From contig NZ_BSCT01000037.1 in the NCBI RefSeq assembly GCF_030159255.1, forward strand, positions 1-64,000: a stretch of 64,000 bases of DNA, read 5' to 3'. The DNA is from Bradyrhizobium sp. SSBR45G (GTDB lineage Bacteria; Pseudomonadota; Alphaproteobacteria; Rhizobiales; Xanthobacteraceae). Under the pieces are notes generated by a model. The model saw only the letters and a list, made by a program, of their open reading frames with translations. It was not told where the DNA came from and did not search any database. The translations under genes were made by a program, and so were the position numbers. Each line of letters opens with the position of its first letter. Positions within the stretch are counted from its first letter, which is position 1. Below are positions 45,224 through 54,409 of this stretch, piece after piece.

Positions 45224-46774
45224 TTACGCGGCCGTCCCCTGGTTCTTGATGGTTTCGTTGCGCATGATGGCGCGCATGATCTTTTCCTGCGTCGCCTCCG
45301 ATCCGGCGAACTCGCCGACGAAGGCGCCGTCGTTCATCACGCAGATGCGGTCACAGATCCCGAGCAACTCGGGCATTTCCGAAGAGATCACGACGACGCC
45401 GCGGCCGGCATCGGCGAGTTCCTGGATGATACAGTAAATCTCATATTTGGCGCCAACGTCGATGCCGCGCGTCGGCTCATCCAGGATCAAGACCTTGGGA
45501 TCGGTCATCAGCCATTTCGACAGCACGACCTTCTGCTGGTTGCCGCCGGAGAGCTGGCCGGCCTCCTGGTAGACGTCGGAGCAGCGGATCCGCATCCGGC
45601 CGCGGTATCCGGACGCCGCCTTGAGCTCGGCAATGTCGTCGATCACGCCCTTCGACGCGACCTGGGCAAGGCTGGCCAGGGTGATGTTTTTCCGCACGTC
45701 ATCCGCCAGCACCAGGCCGAGCTGCTTGCGGTCCTCTGTGACATAGGCCAGGCCCGCGTCGATCGCAGCGGGCACGCTGGTGAGATGGACATCATGGCCC
45801 TCGAGACGGGCGCGGCCGGTGATGTTGACACCCCAGGAGCGGCCGAACAGGCTCATGGCGAATTCGGTGCGGCCGGCGCCCATCAGGCCAGCAATGCCGA
45901 CGATCTCGCCGCGCCGCACCATGAAGTCGACGTTCTTGATCACCTGACGGTCGGTATGCTGCGGATGATAGACCGACCAGTTCTCGACCGTGAACACCGG
46001 CTCGCCGATCTTCGGCTGCCGCTCGGGAAAGCGGTGCGCCATATCGCGATTCACCATGCTCTTGATGATGCGGTCCTCCAGAACCGGCTCGGCGCGGCAA
46101 TCGATGCCGTCGACGCTGCGTCCGTCGCGCAGCACCGTGATGCGGTCGGCGACGCGGGCCACCTCGTTGAGCTTGTGCGTGATCAGGATCGACGAGATGC
46201 CCTGCTCGCGGAAGGTGACGAGGCGGTCGAGCAACGCCTGGCTGTCGGCCTCGTTCAGGCTCGCCGTCGGCTCATCCAGGATCAGGAGCTTGACGCGCTT
46301 GGACAGCGCTTTCGCGATCTCGACCAGCTGCTGCTTGCCGACGCCGAGATCGGTGATCAGCGTATCCGGCGATTCCTTCAATCCCACCTGGGCGAGCAAT
46401 TGCTGGGTGCGGCGGTAGACCTCGTCGCGATCGATGACGCCGAAGCGTGACGGTGCATGCGACAGGAAGATGTTCTCGGCGATCGACATCAGCGGGATCA
46501 GCGCGAGCTCCTGATGGATGATGATGATGCCGAGCGCCTCGGAATCATTGATGTCGCGGAAGCGGCGCTCCTCGCCCTCGAAAATGATCTGGCCCTCGTA
46601 GCGGCCATGGGGATAGACGCCGCTGAGCACCTTCATCAGGGTCGACTTGCCGGCGCCATTCTCGCCGACCAACGCGTGGATCTCGCCGGGCTCGACGGCG
46701 AAGCTGACGTCACGCAATGCCTGCACATTGCCGAAGCTCTTGCTGACGTTGCGCATTTCCAGGATTGCGGTCAT
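45224..46774 (-). CDS. gguA: Sugar ABC transporter ATP-binding protein GguA
   Basis: 516 residues with two ABC domains. Domain one has GENGAGKSTLMK and LGVGKQQLVEIAKAL ... LLILDEPTASL; domain two has a degenerate Walker A (GLMGAGRTEFAMS) but a normal signature LSGGNQQKVVLSKW and LILDEPTRGIDVG. This is the pattern of double-ABC sugar importers such as XylG/GguA. Energises uptake through GguB. Confidence 0.9.
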   Translation of the reverse strand: MTAILEMRNVSKSFGNVQALRDVSFAVEPGEIHALVGENGAGKSTLMKVLSGVYPHGRYEGQIIFEGEERRFRDINDSEALGIIIIHQELALIPLMSIAENIFLSHAPSRFGVIDRDEVYRRTQQLLAQVGLKESPDTLITDLGVGKQQLVEIAKALSKRVKLLILDEPTASLNEADSQALLDRLVTFREQGISSILITHKLNEVARVADRITVLRDGRSVDGIDCRAEPVLEDRIIKSMVNRDMAHRFPERQPKIGEPVFTVENWSVYHPQHTDRQVIKNVDFMVRRGEIVGIAGLMGAGRTEFAMSLFGRSWGVNITGRARLEGHDVHLTSVPAAIDAGLAYVTEDRKQLGLVLADDVRKNITLASLAQVASKGVIDDIAELKAASGYRGRMRIRCSDVYQEAGQLSGGNQQKVVLSKWLMTDPKVLILDEPTRGIDVGAKYEIYCIIQELADAGRGVVVISSEMPELLGICDRICVMNDGAFVGEFAGSEATQEKIMRAIMRNETIKNQGTAA

Positions 46775-46870
46775 CGTCTGATGTCTCTGTTCATGACGCG
46801 AAGTTCATGACGCCAAGCTCAAGCTAATGACGCCAACTCGCCCGTGCCCCGCGAGCTTCAGGAAGACGTC

Positions 46871-46895
46871 CCCCTCCCCGGAAAGCAGGGAGGGG
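46871..46895. terminator. Hairpin between chvE and gguA
   Basis: CCCCTCCC / GGGAGGGG stem, 8 bp, 9-base loop, in the 144-base gap between the binding-protein gene and the ATPase gene. As in other importers, such a hairpin can stabilise the chvE transcript end or reduce read-through into gguA, giving more binding protein than ATPase. No T-run, so only partial termination is expected. Confidence 0.45.
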
Positions 46896-46918
46896 AACGC
46901 TCAACTCCTAGACCGAGA

Positions 46919-47986
46919 TCACTCGACCTGCGACTTCTTGTAGTAGCCGCCTTCGATCAGGACCTTCTCCCAATTGCTCTTGTCGACCACGACCGGCTTG
47001 AGCAGATAGGCCGGGACGACCTTGACGCCGTTGTTGTAGGTCTTGGTATCGTTGACCTGCACTTCCTTGCCGCTCAGCGACGCATCGACCATGTCGGCGG
47101 TCACCTTGGCGAGATCGCGAGTGTCCTTGAAGATGGTCGAGTACTGGTCGCCGCGCAGGATCGCCTTGACCGACGGCACCTCGGCATCCTGGCCGGAGAT
47201 GACCGGCATCGGCTGGTTGCCGCTGCCATAGCCGACGCCCTTCAGGGACGAGATGATGCCGATCGAGAGGCCGTCATAGGGCGACAGCACCGCGTCGACA
47301 CGCTTGTTGCCGTAATAAGCGCTGAGCAGGTTGTCCATGCGGGCCTGGGCGGTGGCGCCGTCCCAGCGCAGGGTCGCGACCTTGTCCATGCCCTTCTGAC
47401 CGGAGGCCACGACGAGCTTGCCGGAGTCGAGATAGGGCTGCAGCACCGACATCGCGCCGTTGTAGAAGAAGTAGGCGTTGTTGTCGTCCGGCGAGCCGCC
47501 GAACAGCTCGATGTTGAACGGACCCTTGCCGTCCTTCAGCCCGAGCTTGTCGACGATCGACTGCGCCTGCAGCACGCCGACCTGGAAGTTGTCGAACGTC
47601 GCGTAGTAGTCGAGGTTCGGCGTGTCGCGGATCAGGCGGTCATAGGCGATCACGGTGATGCCCTTGGCCTTGGCCTGCTTCAGCACGTCCGACAGCGTCG
47701 TGCCGTCGATCGCCGCGATGACCAGCACCTTGGAGCCCTTGGTCACCATGTTCTCGATCTGCGAGAGCTGGTTCGGGATATCATCCTCGGCATATTGCAG
47801 GTCGGTGTTGTAGCCGCGCTCCTTCAACACCTTCACGATGTTGTTGCCGTCGTCGATCCAGCGCGCCGACGATTTGGTCGGCATCGCGATGCCGACGGTC
47901 GCCTTCTGCGCCAAGGCGGCGCTGGATACGGCCATCACACCGAGGCCGGCCAGGGCGGCGGCCATGAAAGTCTTCAATTTCGACAT
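46919..47986 (-). CDS. chvE: ChvE-like multiple sugar-binding periplasmic protein
   Basis: 355 residues with a signal peptide ending in AALA-Q (about residue 26). The mature part follows Agrobacterium ChvE closely: VGIAMPTKSSARWIDDGNNI, YADDDIPNQL-type block (here AEDDIPNQLSQIENMVTKG), AIDGTTLSDVLKQA, FDNFQVGVLQA, LFGGSPDDNNAYFF, ISGQDAEVPSV. ChvE binds L-arabinose, D-galactose and other aldoses and in Agrobacterium also serves as a signal receptor for VirA and chemotaxis. AAAGGGAG precedes the ATG. Confidence 0.9.
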   Translation of the reverse strand: MSKLKTFMAAALAGLGVMAVSSAALAQKATVGIAMPTKSSARWIDDGNNIVKVLKERGYNTDLQYAEDDIPNQLSQIENMVTKGSKVLVIAAIDGTTLSDVLKQAKAKGITVIAYDRLIRDTPNLDYYATFDNFQVGVLQAQSIVDKLGLKDGKGPFNIELFGGSPDDNNAYFFYNGAMSVLQPYLDSGKLVVASGQKGMDKVATLRWDGATAQARMDNLLSAYYGNKRVDAVLSPYDGLSIGIISSLKGVGYGSGNQPMPVISGQDAEVPSVKAILRGDQYSTIFKDTRDLAKVTADMVDASLSGKEVQVNDTKTYNNGVKVVPAYLLKPVVVDKSNWEKVLIEGGYYKKSQVE

Positions 47987-48027
47987 ACTTCACTCCCTTT
48001 TGGATTTTCGAGTTTGAGCAATGAATA

Positions 48028-48044
48028 CGCGATCATCGATCGCG
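48028..48044. promoter_or_regulatory. Perfect inverted repeat upstream of chvE
   Basis: CGCGATC-ATC-GATCGCG, 7-bp arms and 3-base spacer, in the 108-base gap between the lactonase gene and chvE and about 42 bases upstream of the chvE ATG. It could be a hairpin that separates upstream enzyme mRNA from transporter mRNA, or an operator for an internal promoter. Confidence 0.35.
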
Positions 48045-48094
48045 GTACCAGATAGCAGTTGGGCTGAACGACGCTAGACTGATTGTTCCTCCTG

Positions 48095-48979
48095 TCAGAT
48101 CGAGAGCCTGACGTCGGGCTCCGCCCGGCCGCGGGCGCCGACATCGAGCAGAAAGGTCTGGCCATGGCCCGGGTCGGCGGCCTTGGCCGCCGCGTCCATG
48201 TCCTGCCAGGCCGAGGTGACCAGCAGGCGCGACAGGTCCGCGCCGACGAAGGCCGGGCAGCTCGCCTGGCTGGCCGGCACGGCAATGGAGCGCAGGTGCT
48301 CGCCCTGCGGGCTGTAGACGTCGACACAACCGCCGCCCCAGCGGGCATTCCAGATCCGTCCCTCGGCATCGACGACGGCGCCGTCGAGGCCGCCGACGCC
48401 GGAGTGACGCAGCAGCACCTCCGGCTCGCCGCGCGGCAGACCCGTCGCCGGATCGAGCGCGACGCGGTGAAGCACGTTCTCGTGGGTGTCGGCGAAATAG
48501 CCGACCGAGCCATCCGCCGAGAAGCAGATCGCGTTGGGAATGGTGACGTTCGGGAACAGCCGGATGATCTCGCCGCCTCGCAAGGCGTAGATCGCCCCCA
48601 GCCCATGCTCCGCCTTGCGGCCCATGGTACCGATCCAGAACGTGCCGGAGGGATGGACGCGGGAGTCGTTTGACCGCGTCGCCGGATTGTCGGCTTCGAG
48701 CGGCAGATAGAGCGACACAGCACCGTCGGCGACGGTGCGAATATAAAGCCCGTCCTCGGCGACGATCAGCTGGCGCCCAGCATCGATGCGGCCGAGCGCG
48801 CTGGCCATCCGCCCCAGCTCATGACGGCGAACCTCACCGCTGCCGATCTTGGCCTCGAACAGCCGACCCTCGCGAATGTCGAACCACCACGCGGTGTCGG
48901 TTGCCGGATCATAGGTCGGACCTTCGCCGAGATGGCAGCGCTCGGCGCACAACACGGTCGTCGGCACCTGCTCCATCAT
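48095..48979 (-). CDS. SMP-30/gluconolactonase family sugar lactonase (probable L-arabinolactonase)
   Basis: 294 residues, six-bladed propeller family. CHLGEGPTYD supplies the metal-binding Glu; GLDGAVVDAEGRIWNARWGGG and NDSRVHPSGTFWIGTMG follow the family order. It opens the lactone made by the sugar dehydrogenase to the aldonic acid. In the neighbouring pathway the natural substrate is L-arabinono-gamma-lactone or D-galactonolactone; context inference. ATGA overlap with the epimerase gene. Confidence 0.85.
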   Translation of the reverse strand: MMEQVPTTVLCAERCHLGEGPTYDPATDTAWWFDIREGRLFEAKIGSGEVRRHELGRMASALGRIDAGRQLIVAEDGLYIRTVADGAVSLYLPLEADNPATRSNDSRVHPSGTFWIGTMGRKAEHGLGAIYALRGGEIIRLFPNVTIPNAICFSADGSVGYFADTHENVLHRVALDPATGLPRGEPEVLLRHSGVGGLDGAVVDAEGRIWNARWGGGCVDVYSPQGEHLRSIAVPASQASCPAFVGADLSRLLVTSAWQDMDAAAKAADPGHGQTFLLDVGARGRAEPDVRLSI

Positions 48980-50058
48980 GCGGTCGCTCCTGTGGTCGAG
49001 AAGCGGTACACGGTCTCGTGCCTGTACACGTCGTCGGGCGAAAGGCGTGCGCTTGGAAAATCCGGCCGGTTCGGGCTGTCCGGCCAGACCTGCGGTTCCA
49101 GGCAGACGGCGTCGGATTGGCGATAGACGCGCCCCTTGCCGCTGACGGTCGCATCGATGTAGTTGCCGGAATAGATCTGCAGTCCGGGCTGATCGGTCAG
49201 CAGTTCCATGACCCGCCCGGAGCGCGACGACTCGAGCCGGGCCGCAAGACGCACGCCGGCACCGTCGCGCAGACAGAAATTGTGGTCATAGCCACGGCCG
49301 CATCTGATCTGCGCGTCGTCGCTGCGGATACGCGCGCCGATCGCATGCGCCTCGCGGAAGTCGAACGGCGTGCCGGCAACGGACTGCGGCGGTCCCGCCA
49401 GCGGGATCGCGGTTTCGTCGATCGCGAGATAGTGGTCCGCCGCGAGCGTCAGGCGATGATCGAGAATGCCGGTCCCGGCGGCCAGGCCGTCGAGATTGAA
49501 GAAGCTGTGGTTGGTCAGGTTGACGACCGTCGTGCGCGTCGTCCGGGCACTGAAGCTGACGGACAGCTCCATCGGTCCTGTCAGCTGATAGGTGACGCGC
49601 ACGTCGAGCCGCCCCGGATAGTTGGCCTCACCGTCGGGACTGACATAGAGCATCGTGACCGAGGGCTGCGCGCCATCGTCTGTCGCGACGATCTGCCAGA
49701 GCTTGCGGTCGAAGCCGTCGGGGCCGCCATGCAAGGCATGCGCGCCATTGTTGGCGTCGAGGCGCACGTCCTGGCCGTCGAGCGAAAAGCGCGCCTTGGC
49801 GATGCGGTTGGCGTAACGTCCCACCGTTGCGCCGAAAAACTTCCGGAGCAGCACATAGCTCAACAGATCCTCGTGCCCGAGCACGACGTCGTCGACGGCG
49901 CCTCGCGCATCGGGCACCAGCAGGGCCTGCAGCGCCGCGCCGAAGGTGATCACGCGCGCCTCGAAGCCGTCGGCGCCACGCAACGTGACGCGCTCGACCT
50001 CACGGCCGTCGGGCAGCGTTCCAAAGATGTCCCGGGTGATCCGCGTCTCGTCGGCCAT
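48976..50058 (-). CDS. galM: Aldose 1-epimerase (mutarotase)
   Basis: 360 residues. Motifs: GRYANRI, VNLTNHSFFNL (catalytic His region), GYDHNFCL, and LEPQVWPDSPN (catalytic Glu). It interconverts alpha- and beta-anomers so that the dehydrogenase gets the correct one. Located between the dehydrogenase and lactonase genes, which fits oxidation of free sugar. The ATG at 50058 begins the family; the upstream 29 codons are not family-like. Confidence 0.88.
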   Translation of the reverse strand: MADETRITRDIFGTLPDGREVERVTLRGADGFEARVITFGAALQALLVPDARGAVDDVVLGHEDLLSYVLLRKFFGATVGRYANRIAKARFSLDGQDVRLDANNGAHALHGGPDGFDRKLWQIVATDDGAQPSVTMLYVSPDGEANYPGRLDVRVTYQLTGPMELSVSFSARTTRTTVVNLTNHSFFNLDGLAAGTGILDHRLTLAADHYLAIDETAIPLAGPPQSVAGTPFDFREAHAIGARIRSDDAQIRCGRGYDHNFCLRDGAGVRLAARLESSRSGRVMELLTDQPGLQIYSGNYIDATVSGKGRVYRQSDAVCLEPQVWPDSPNRPDFPSARLSPDDVYRHETVYRFSTTGATA

Positions 50059-50062
50059 GGCT

Positions 50063-50989
50063 CTAGTCCTCGAAGGGCTCGACGAAGTGGCGGCGGCCGA
50101 GCAGGAAGGCGTCGGCGACGAGCCGCAACGGTGCGAGATCGACATCGCTGGCGCCGGTCTTCGTCAGCTCGACGAAGCGACGATAGAGCCCGGGATACTC
50201 CCGTTCCTTTTCGTCGATCATCACCTGGTCGTCCGCGGTCATGCGCGCGCCGCCCAGCGACAGCTTCAGCTGCCCTTCGTCGGTCTCGATGCGGATGTCC
50301 CAGCTCTGCGGCCCGGTCTGGCGGAAGTCGAACTCGGCTGCGATCGGCAGATCGCTGGCGGTCGCCAGCGTCAGGTTGGCCGCAATCGGCGCCTGGCGGT
50401 TGGACGGGAACGACAGCTCGGCCTCGGTCAGGAACACCGGCTCGGGCAGGATGCGGGTCAGGATCGACAGCGCGTTGATGCCGGGATCGAACACGCCGAG
50501 ACCGCCCGGCTCCCAGATCCAGCCCTGCCCCGGATGCCAGACGCGCACGTCCTCCTTCCAATCGATGCGGACGCTGCGGATCTCGCGCGACGAAAGCCAC
50601 TCGCGCGCCGGCTCAACCGCCGGCGCGTAGCGCGAATGCCAGGTCGCAAACAGCGTGCGCTGTTTCGCGGCCGCGAGCGCAATCAGTGGATCGAGCTCGG
50701 TGACGGCGGCCCCCGGCGGCTTTTCCAGCATCACATGCTTGCCGGCCTCGAGCGCAGCGAGCGCCTGCGCGCGACGCACCTGCGGCGGCGTGCACAATGC
50801 GACGGCGTCGATCTCCGGCCCGTCGCGCAGCAGTTCCTCGATGGTGCCGAAATGCGGCAGGCCGGGCAGCGAGGCATTGCGGCTGGCGACGGCCGTCAAT
50901 GTCACGCCGTCGGTGGCGGCGATCGCCGGCACGTGCTGATCCCGCGCGATCTTGCCGAAGCCGACGATGGCAACACGAAGCTCGCTCAT
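50063..50989 (-). CDS. Gfo/Idh/MocA sugar dehydrogenase (L-arabinose / D-galactose 1-dehydrogenase)
   Basis: 308 residues, 309 in the Azospirillum L-arabinose 1-dehydrogenase that it closely resembles. Rossmann motif VGFGKIARDQHVPAI, LEAGKHVMLEKPPGA, the catalytic-region ATWHSRYAPAVEPAREWL, and WIWEPGGLGVFDPGINALSI. NAD(P)-dependent oxidation of the sugar at C1 to the lactone. The Azospirillum enzyme also takes D-galactose. The four-base spacing to galM supports co-transcription. Confidence 0.88.
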   Translation of the reverse strand: MSELRVAIVGFGKIARDQHVPAIAATDGVTLTAVASRNASLPGLPHFGTIEELLRDGPEIDAVALCTPPQVRRAQALAALEAGKHVMLEKPPGAAVTELDPLIALAAAKQRTLFATWHSRYAPAVEPAREWLSSREIRSVRIDWKEDVRVWHPGQGWIWEPGGLGVFDPGINALSILTRILPEPVFLTEAELSFPSNRQAPIAANLTLATASDLPIAAEFDFRQTGPQSWDIRIETDEGQLKLSLGGARMTADDQVMIDEKEREYPGLYRRFVELTKTGASDVDLAPLRLVADAFLLGRRHFVEPFED

Positions 50990-50993
50990 GGCC

Positions 50994-51923
50994 TCAGCGT
51001 CCCCAGCGCAGCACGACCGGGTCGAGCCGGCGCGCGATCTCGATCAGGCCCTTTTGCGTCGCCGGATGGATCGGCGGCTGCGGGCTGCGCAACGTGTCGT
51101 GGCGGATCACGCCGCCCGCCTTCATCAGGATCTTGCAGGTGGCCAGGCCGCACTGCCGGTTCTCGTAGTTGATCAGCGGCAGCCAGCGTTCATAGGCCGC
51201 AGCCGCGGCCTCGCGATCGCCAGCGAAATAGGGATCGATGATCTTGCGGATACCGTCGGGATAGCCGCCGCCGGTCATCGCGCCGGTGGCGCCGGCGTCG
51301 AGATCGGCCATCAGCGTAATCGCCTCCTCGCCGTCCCACGGGCCTTCGATCGCAGCGCCGCCGGCCTCGATCAGCGCGCGCAGCTTGTCGGCCGCGCGCG
51401 GCACCTCGATCTTGAAATAAGCGAGGTTCTCGATCTCCTTGGCCATCCGCGCCAGGAACGGCACCGATAGCGGCGTGCCCGCGACCGGCGCGTCCTGCAC
51501 CATGATCGGAATCGAGATCGCGTCGGAGACGCCGCGATAGAACTCGTAGATCGATGTATCAGGCACGCGGAAGGTGGCGCCGTGGTAGGGCGGCATCACC
51601 ATGACCATGGAAGCGCCCTTGTCCTGCGCCCGGCGCGAGCGCTCGGCGCAGACGAAGGTCGAGAAATGGGTGGTCGTGACGATGATCGGCACGCGTCCCG
51701 CGACATGCTCCAGCACCGTGGTCATGACGAGATCGCGCTCGTCATCGGTCAGCACGAACTGCTCGGAGAAGTTGGCGAGGATGCAGATGCCGTGCGAGCC
51801 GGCATCGATCATGAAGTCGATCGCGCGCTTCTGGCCCTCGAGATCGAGACGGCCGTCAGCGTCGAAGATGGTCGGCGCGACCGGGAAGACGCCCTTGTAG
51901 AGCTTTCTGGATGAAGCGGTCAT
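50994..51923 (-). CDS. DapA family L-2-keto-3-deoxyarabonate dehydratase-like
   Basis: 309 residues. Dihydrodipicolinate synthase fold with the Schiff-base Lys in LAYFKIEVPRA and the Tyr/Thr region VTTTHFSTF. Context is decisive: next to arabonate dehydratase and arabinose dehydrogenase, it most likely converts L-2-keto-3-deoxyarabonate to alpha-ketoglutarate semialdehyde (pathway I). An aldolase of pathway II is the alternative, but the sequence is nearer the Azospirillum dehydratase by memory. Confidence 0.78.
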   Translation of the reverse strand: MTASSRKLYKGVFPVAPTIFDADGRLDLEGQKRAIDFMIDAGSHGICILANFSEQFVLTDDERDLVMTTVLEHVAGRVPIIVTTTHFSTFVCAERSRRAQDKGASMVMVMPPYHGATFRVPDTSIYEFYRGVSDAISIPIMVQDAPVAGTPLSVPFLARMAKEIENLAYFKIEVPRAADKLRALIEAGGAAIEGPWDGEEAITLMADLDAGATGAMTGGGYPDGIRKIIDPYFAGDREAAAAAYERWLPLINYENRQCGLATCKILMKAGGVIRHDTLRSPQPPIHPATQKGLIEIARRLDPVVLRWGR

Positions 51924-51932
51924 GCGGCACCT

Positions 51933-53669
51933 CTAGTGATTGTCGCGCGGCACGGGCGAGCCGCTGCGGCCGACGAGGAAATCGAAATCGACGCCGCGAT
52001 CGGCCTGCAGCACGTGATCGATGTAGAGCTTCTGATAGCCGCGAGCGGCATGCGGCGCCGGCGGCGTCCAGGCGGCGCGGCGCGCGGCGAGCTCCTCGTC
52101 GCTGACATGCAGATGCAGCCGGCGCGCGGCGACGTCGAGCGTGATCATGTCGCCGTTCTTGACCAGCGCAAGCGGACCGCCAATGGTGGCCTCAGGGGCG
52201 ACATGCAGCACCACCGTGCCATAGGCCGTTCCCGACATGCGCGCATCCGAGATGCGGATCATGTCGCGCACGCCCTGGCGCAGGACCTTCGCCGGCAGCG
52301 GCATGTTGCCGACCTCGGCCATGCCTGGATAGCCCTTCGGGCCGCAATTCTTCAGCACCATGATGCAGGACGCATCGATGTCGAGATTGTCGTCGTCGAC
52401 GGCGTCATGCATCTCCTCGACACTCTCGAACACCACGGCGCGGCCGGTGTGGTTCATCAATTCCGGCGAGGCCGCCGATGGCTTGATCACGGCGCCGTTG
52501 GGCGCGAGGTTGCCGGTGAGGATCGCGATGCCAGCTTCCGTCTTGAACGGCGTCTCGAACGGCGTGATGACCTCGGCATTGTAGTTCGGCGCCGCGGCGA
52601 CGTTGTCCCACAGCGTCTTGCCGTTGACGGTGCGGGCGTCCTTGTGCAGCAGGCCGCGTTCGCCGAGCGCGCGCAGCACGGCCGGCAGGCCGCCCGCATA
52701 GTAGAAATCCTCCATCAGGAAGCGCCCCGACGGCATCAGGTCGACCAGGCAATTCACGTCGCGGCAGAGACGGTCGAAATCGTCGAGGTTCAGTTCGACG
52801 CCAACGCGCCCGGCGATGGCGAGCAGATGCACCACCGCATTGGTCGAGCCGCCGATCGCGGCCAGGGTGCGGATTGCGTTTTCGAACGCCTGGCGCGTCA
52901 GGATGTCCGACGGCTTGAGATCTTCGCCGACCATCTCAACGATGCGCCGACCGGCCATGCGCGCCAGCAGGTTGCGGCGTGCGTCAGCGGCGGGGATCGC
53001 GGCGTTCTCCGGCAGGCCGATGCCGAGCGCTTCGACCATCGAGGCCATCGTCGATGCCGTGCCCATGGTCATGCAGCTGCCGGCGGAGCGGTTCATGCCG
53101 GCCTCGGCCTCGTGGAATTCCTTGAGCGTGATCTCGCCGGCGCGCAATTGCTCGCTCATCGAGATGATGTTGGTGCCGGAGCCGATGATCTGGCCGCGAT
53201 AGACGCCGCGCAACTGCGGGCCACCGGACACGCCGATCGTGGGGAGATCCGCCGAGGCCGCGCCCATCAGGAGCGCCGGCGTGGTCTTGTCGCAGCCCAT
53301 CAGCAGCACGACGCCGTCGAGCGGATGCGCGCGGATCGCCTCCTCGACATCCATCGAGGCGAGGTTGCGGAACAGCATCGCGGTCGGGCGCATCGTCACC
53401 TCGCCAAGCGAGGAGACCGGGAACTCCAGCGGATAGCCGCCGGCATCGAGCACGCCCTGGCGGACATGCTCGGCGATGACGCGGAAATGCCCGTTGCAGG
53501 GCGTCAGCTCCGACCAGGTGTTGCAGATGCCGATGACCGGACGGCCCTCGAAGCGGTCCTGCGGCGTGCCGCTGTTCTTCAGGAATGAGCGATAATAGAA
53601 GCCCATCTTGTCCTGGCGGCCGAACCATGCCTGGCTCCGCAGCGTCTTCTTCTGGTTGTCGTTGGTCAT
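51933..53669 (-). CDS. IlvD/Edd family L-arabonate dehydratase
   Basis: 578 residues. Fe-S dehydratase with cluster cysteines in NTWSELTPCNGHF, LMGCDKTTPALLMG and AGSCMTMGTASTM. Closest by feel to the sugar-acid dehydratase branch rather than dihydroxyacid dehydratase (SAGRRNLLARM-type spacing, long TGRAVVFESVEEM end). Dehydrates L-arabonate to 2-keto-3-deoxyarabonate. Its ATG overlaps the regulator gene stop (ATGA). Confidence 0.85.
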   Translation of the reverse strand: MTNDNQKKTLRSQAWFGRQDKMGFYYRSFLKNSGTPQDRFEGRPVIGICNTWSELTPCNGHFRVIAEHVRQGVLDAGGYPLEFPVSSLGEVTMRPTAMLFRNLASMDVEEAIRAHPLDGVVLLMGCDKTTPALLMGAASADLPTIGVSGGPQLRGVYRGQIIGSGTNIISMSEQLRAGEITLKEFHEAEAGMNRSAGSCMTMGTASTMASMVEALGIGLPENAAIPAADARRNLLARMAGRRIVEMVGEDLKPSDILTRQAFENAIRTLAAIGGSTNAVVHLLAIAGRVGVELNLDDFDRLCRDVNCLVDLMPSGRFLMEDFYYAGGLPAVLRALGERGLLHKDARTVNGKTLWDNVAAAPNYNAEVITPFETPFKTEAGIAILTGNLAPNGAVIKPSAASPELMNHTGRAVVFESVEEMHDAVDDDNLDIDASCIMVLKNCGPKGYPGMAEVGNMPLPAKVLRQGVRDMIRISDARMSGTAYGTVVLHVAPEATIGGPLALVKNGDMITLDVAARRLHLHVSDEELAARRAAWTPPAPHAARGYQKLYIDHVLQADRGVDFDFLVGRSGSPVPRDNH

Positions 53670-54409
53670 TCCCGGTCCGTTCGTGCAGCCGACTGCGCAT
53701 GGCGCCGCCGGCCGTTGTAGATGACTTCGATCATGGCTTCGGAGGCCGCCTCGGGGTCTCCCGCGGCGATCGCATCGATGATGCGCTGGTGCCAGACCAG
53801 CACGGTGTCGCGATCGGCGGTCTCGATCGGCGCGCTCAGGACGAACGAGGCGCGCAAGGCGGCTTCGATGACCGCGCCGATCGAGCGCATGAAGGGATTG
53901 CCCGAGGCATTGGCGATCGCGATGTGCAGCGCAAGATCGGCGTCGGCGAAAGCGACGGAGGTCGACGGCTCGCGCTCCATCTGCGCCATCGCCTTGCGCA
54001 TCGAAGCGACGTCGTCGTCGCTGCGGCGTTCGGCCGCGAGCGCGGCGGCGCGCGGCTCGATCGCCAGGCGGATCTCGGCGAGGTCGGCGAGGAAGCGCTT
54101 GTCGATGCCGGCATCGAGGTGCCAGGCCAGCACGTCAGGATCGAACATGTTCCAGTCGGAGCGCCCGCGCACCACGGTGCCGACGCGCGCCTTGGTCGAC
54201 AGCAGCCCCTTCGCCACCAGCGTCTTGACGCTCTCGCGCAGCACTGGCCTGGAGACGCCGAACGTCGCCGTCAGCTCGGCGTCGCCCGGCAGGCGCGCGC
54301 CTTCGCCCAGGCGGCCGGAGATGATGTCGATGCCGATGCTGCGGGCCACCTCGGCATGGTTGGAATGCGCGCGCCGCGTCGGAATCGAGACGATGTGCGA
54401 CGTCGTCAC
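53666..54409 (-). CDS. FadR-type GntR transcriptional regulator of the arabinose cluster
   Basis: 247 residues from a GTG at 54409 that overlaps the permease stop (GTGA). N-terminal winged helix (RLGEGARLPGDAELTATFGVSRPVLRESVKTLVAKGLL) and C-terminal FCD domain with metal/ligand His in FADADLALHIAIANAS and VLVWHQRIIDAI. It probably represses the transporter-enzyme operon until a sugar acid binds. The palindrome at 59265-59281 is a possible operator. Confidence 0.8.
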   Translation of the reverse strand: MTTSHIVSIPTRRAHSNHAEVARSIGIDIISGRLGEGARLPGDAELTATFGVSRPVLRESVKTLVAKGLLSTKARVGTVVRGRSDWNMFDPDVLAWHLDAGIDKRFLADLAEIRLAIEPRAAALAAERRSDDDVASMRKAMAQMEREPSTSVAFADADLALHIAIANASGNPFMRSIGAVIEAALRASFVLSAPIETADRDTVLVWHQRIIDAIAAGDPEAASEAMIEVIYNGRRRHAQSAARTDRE

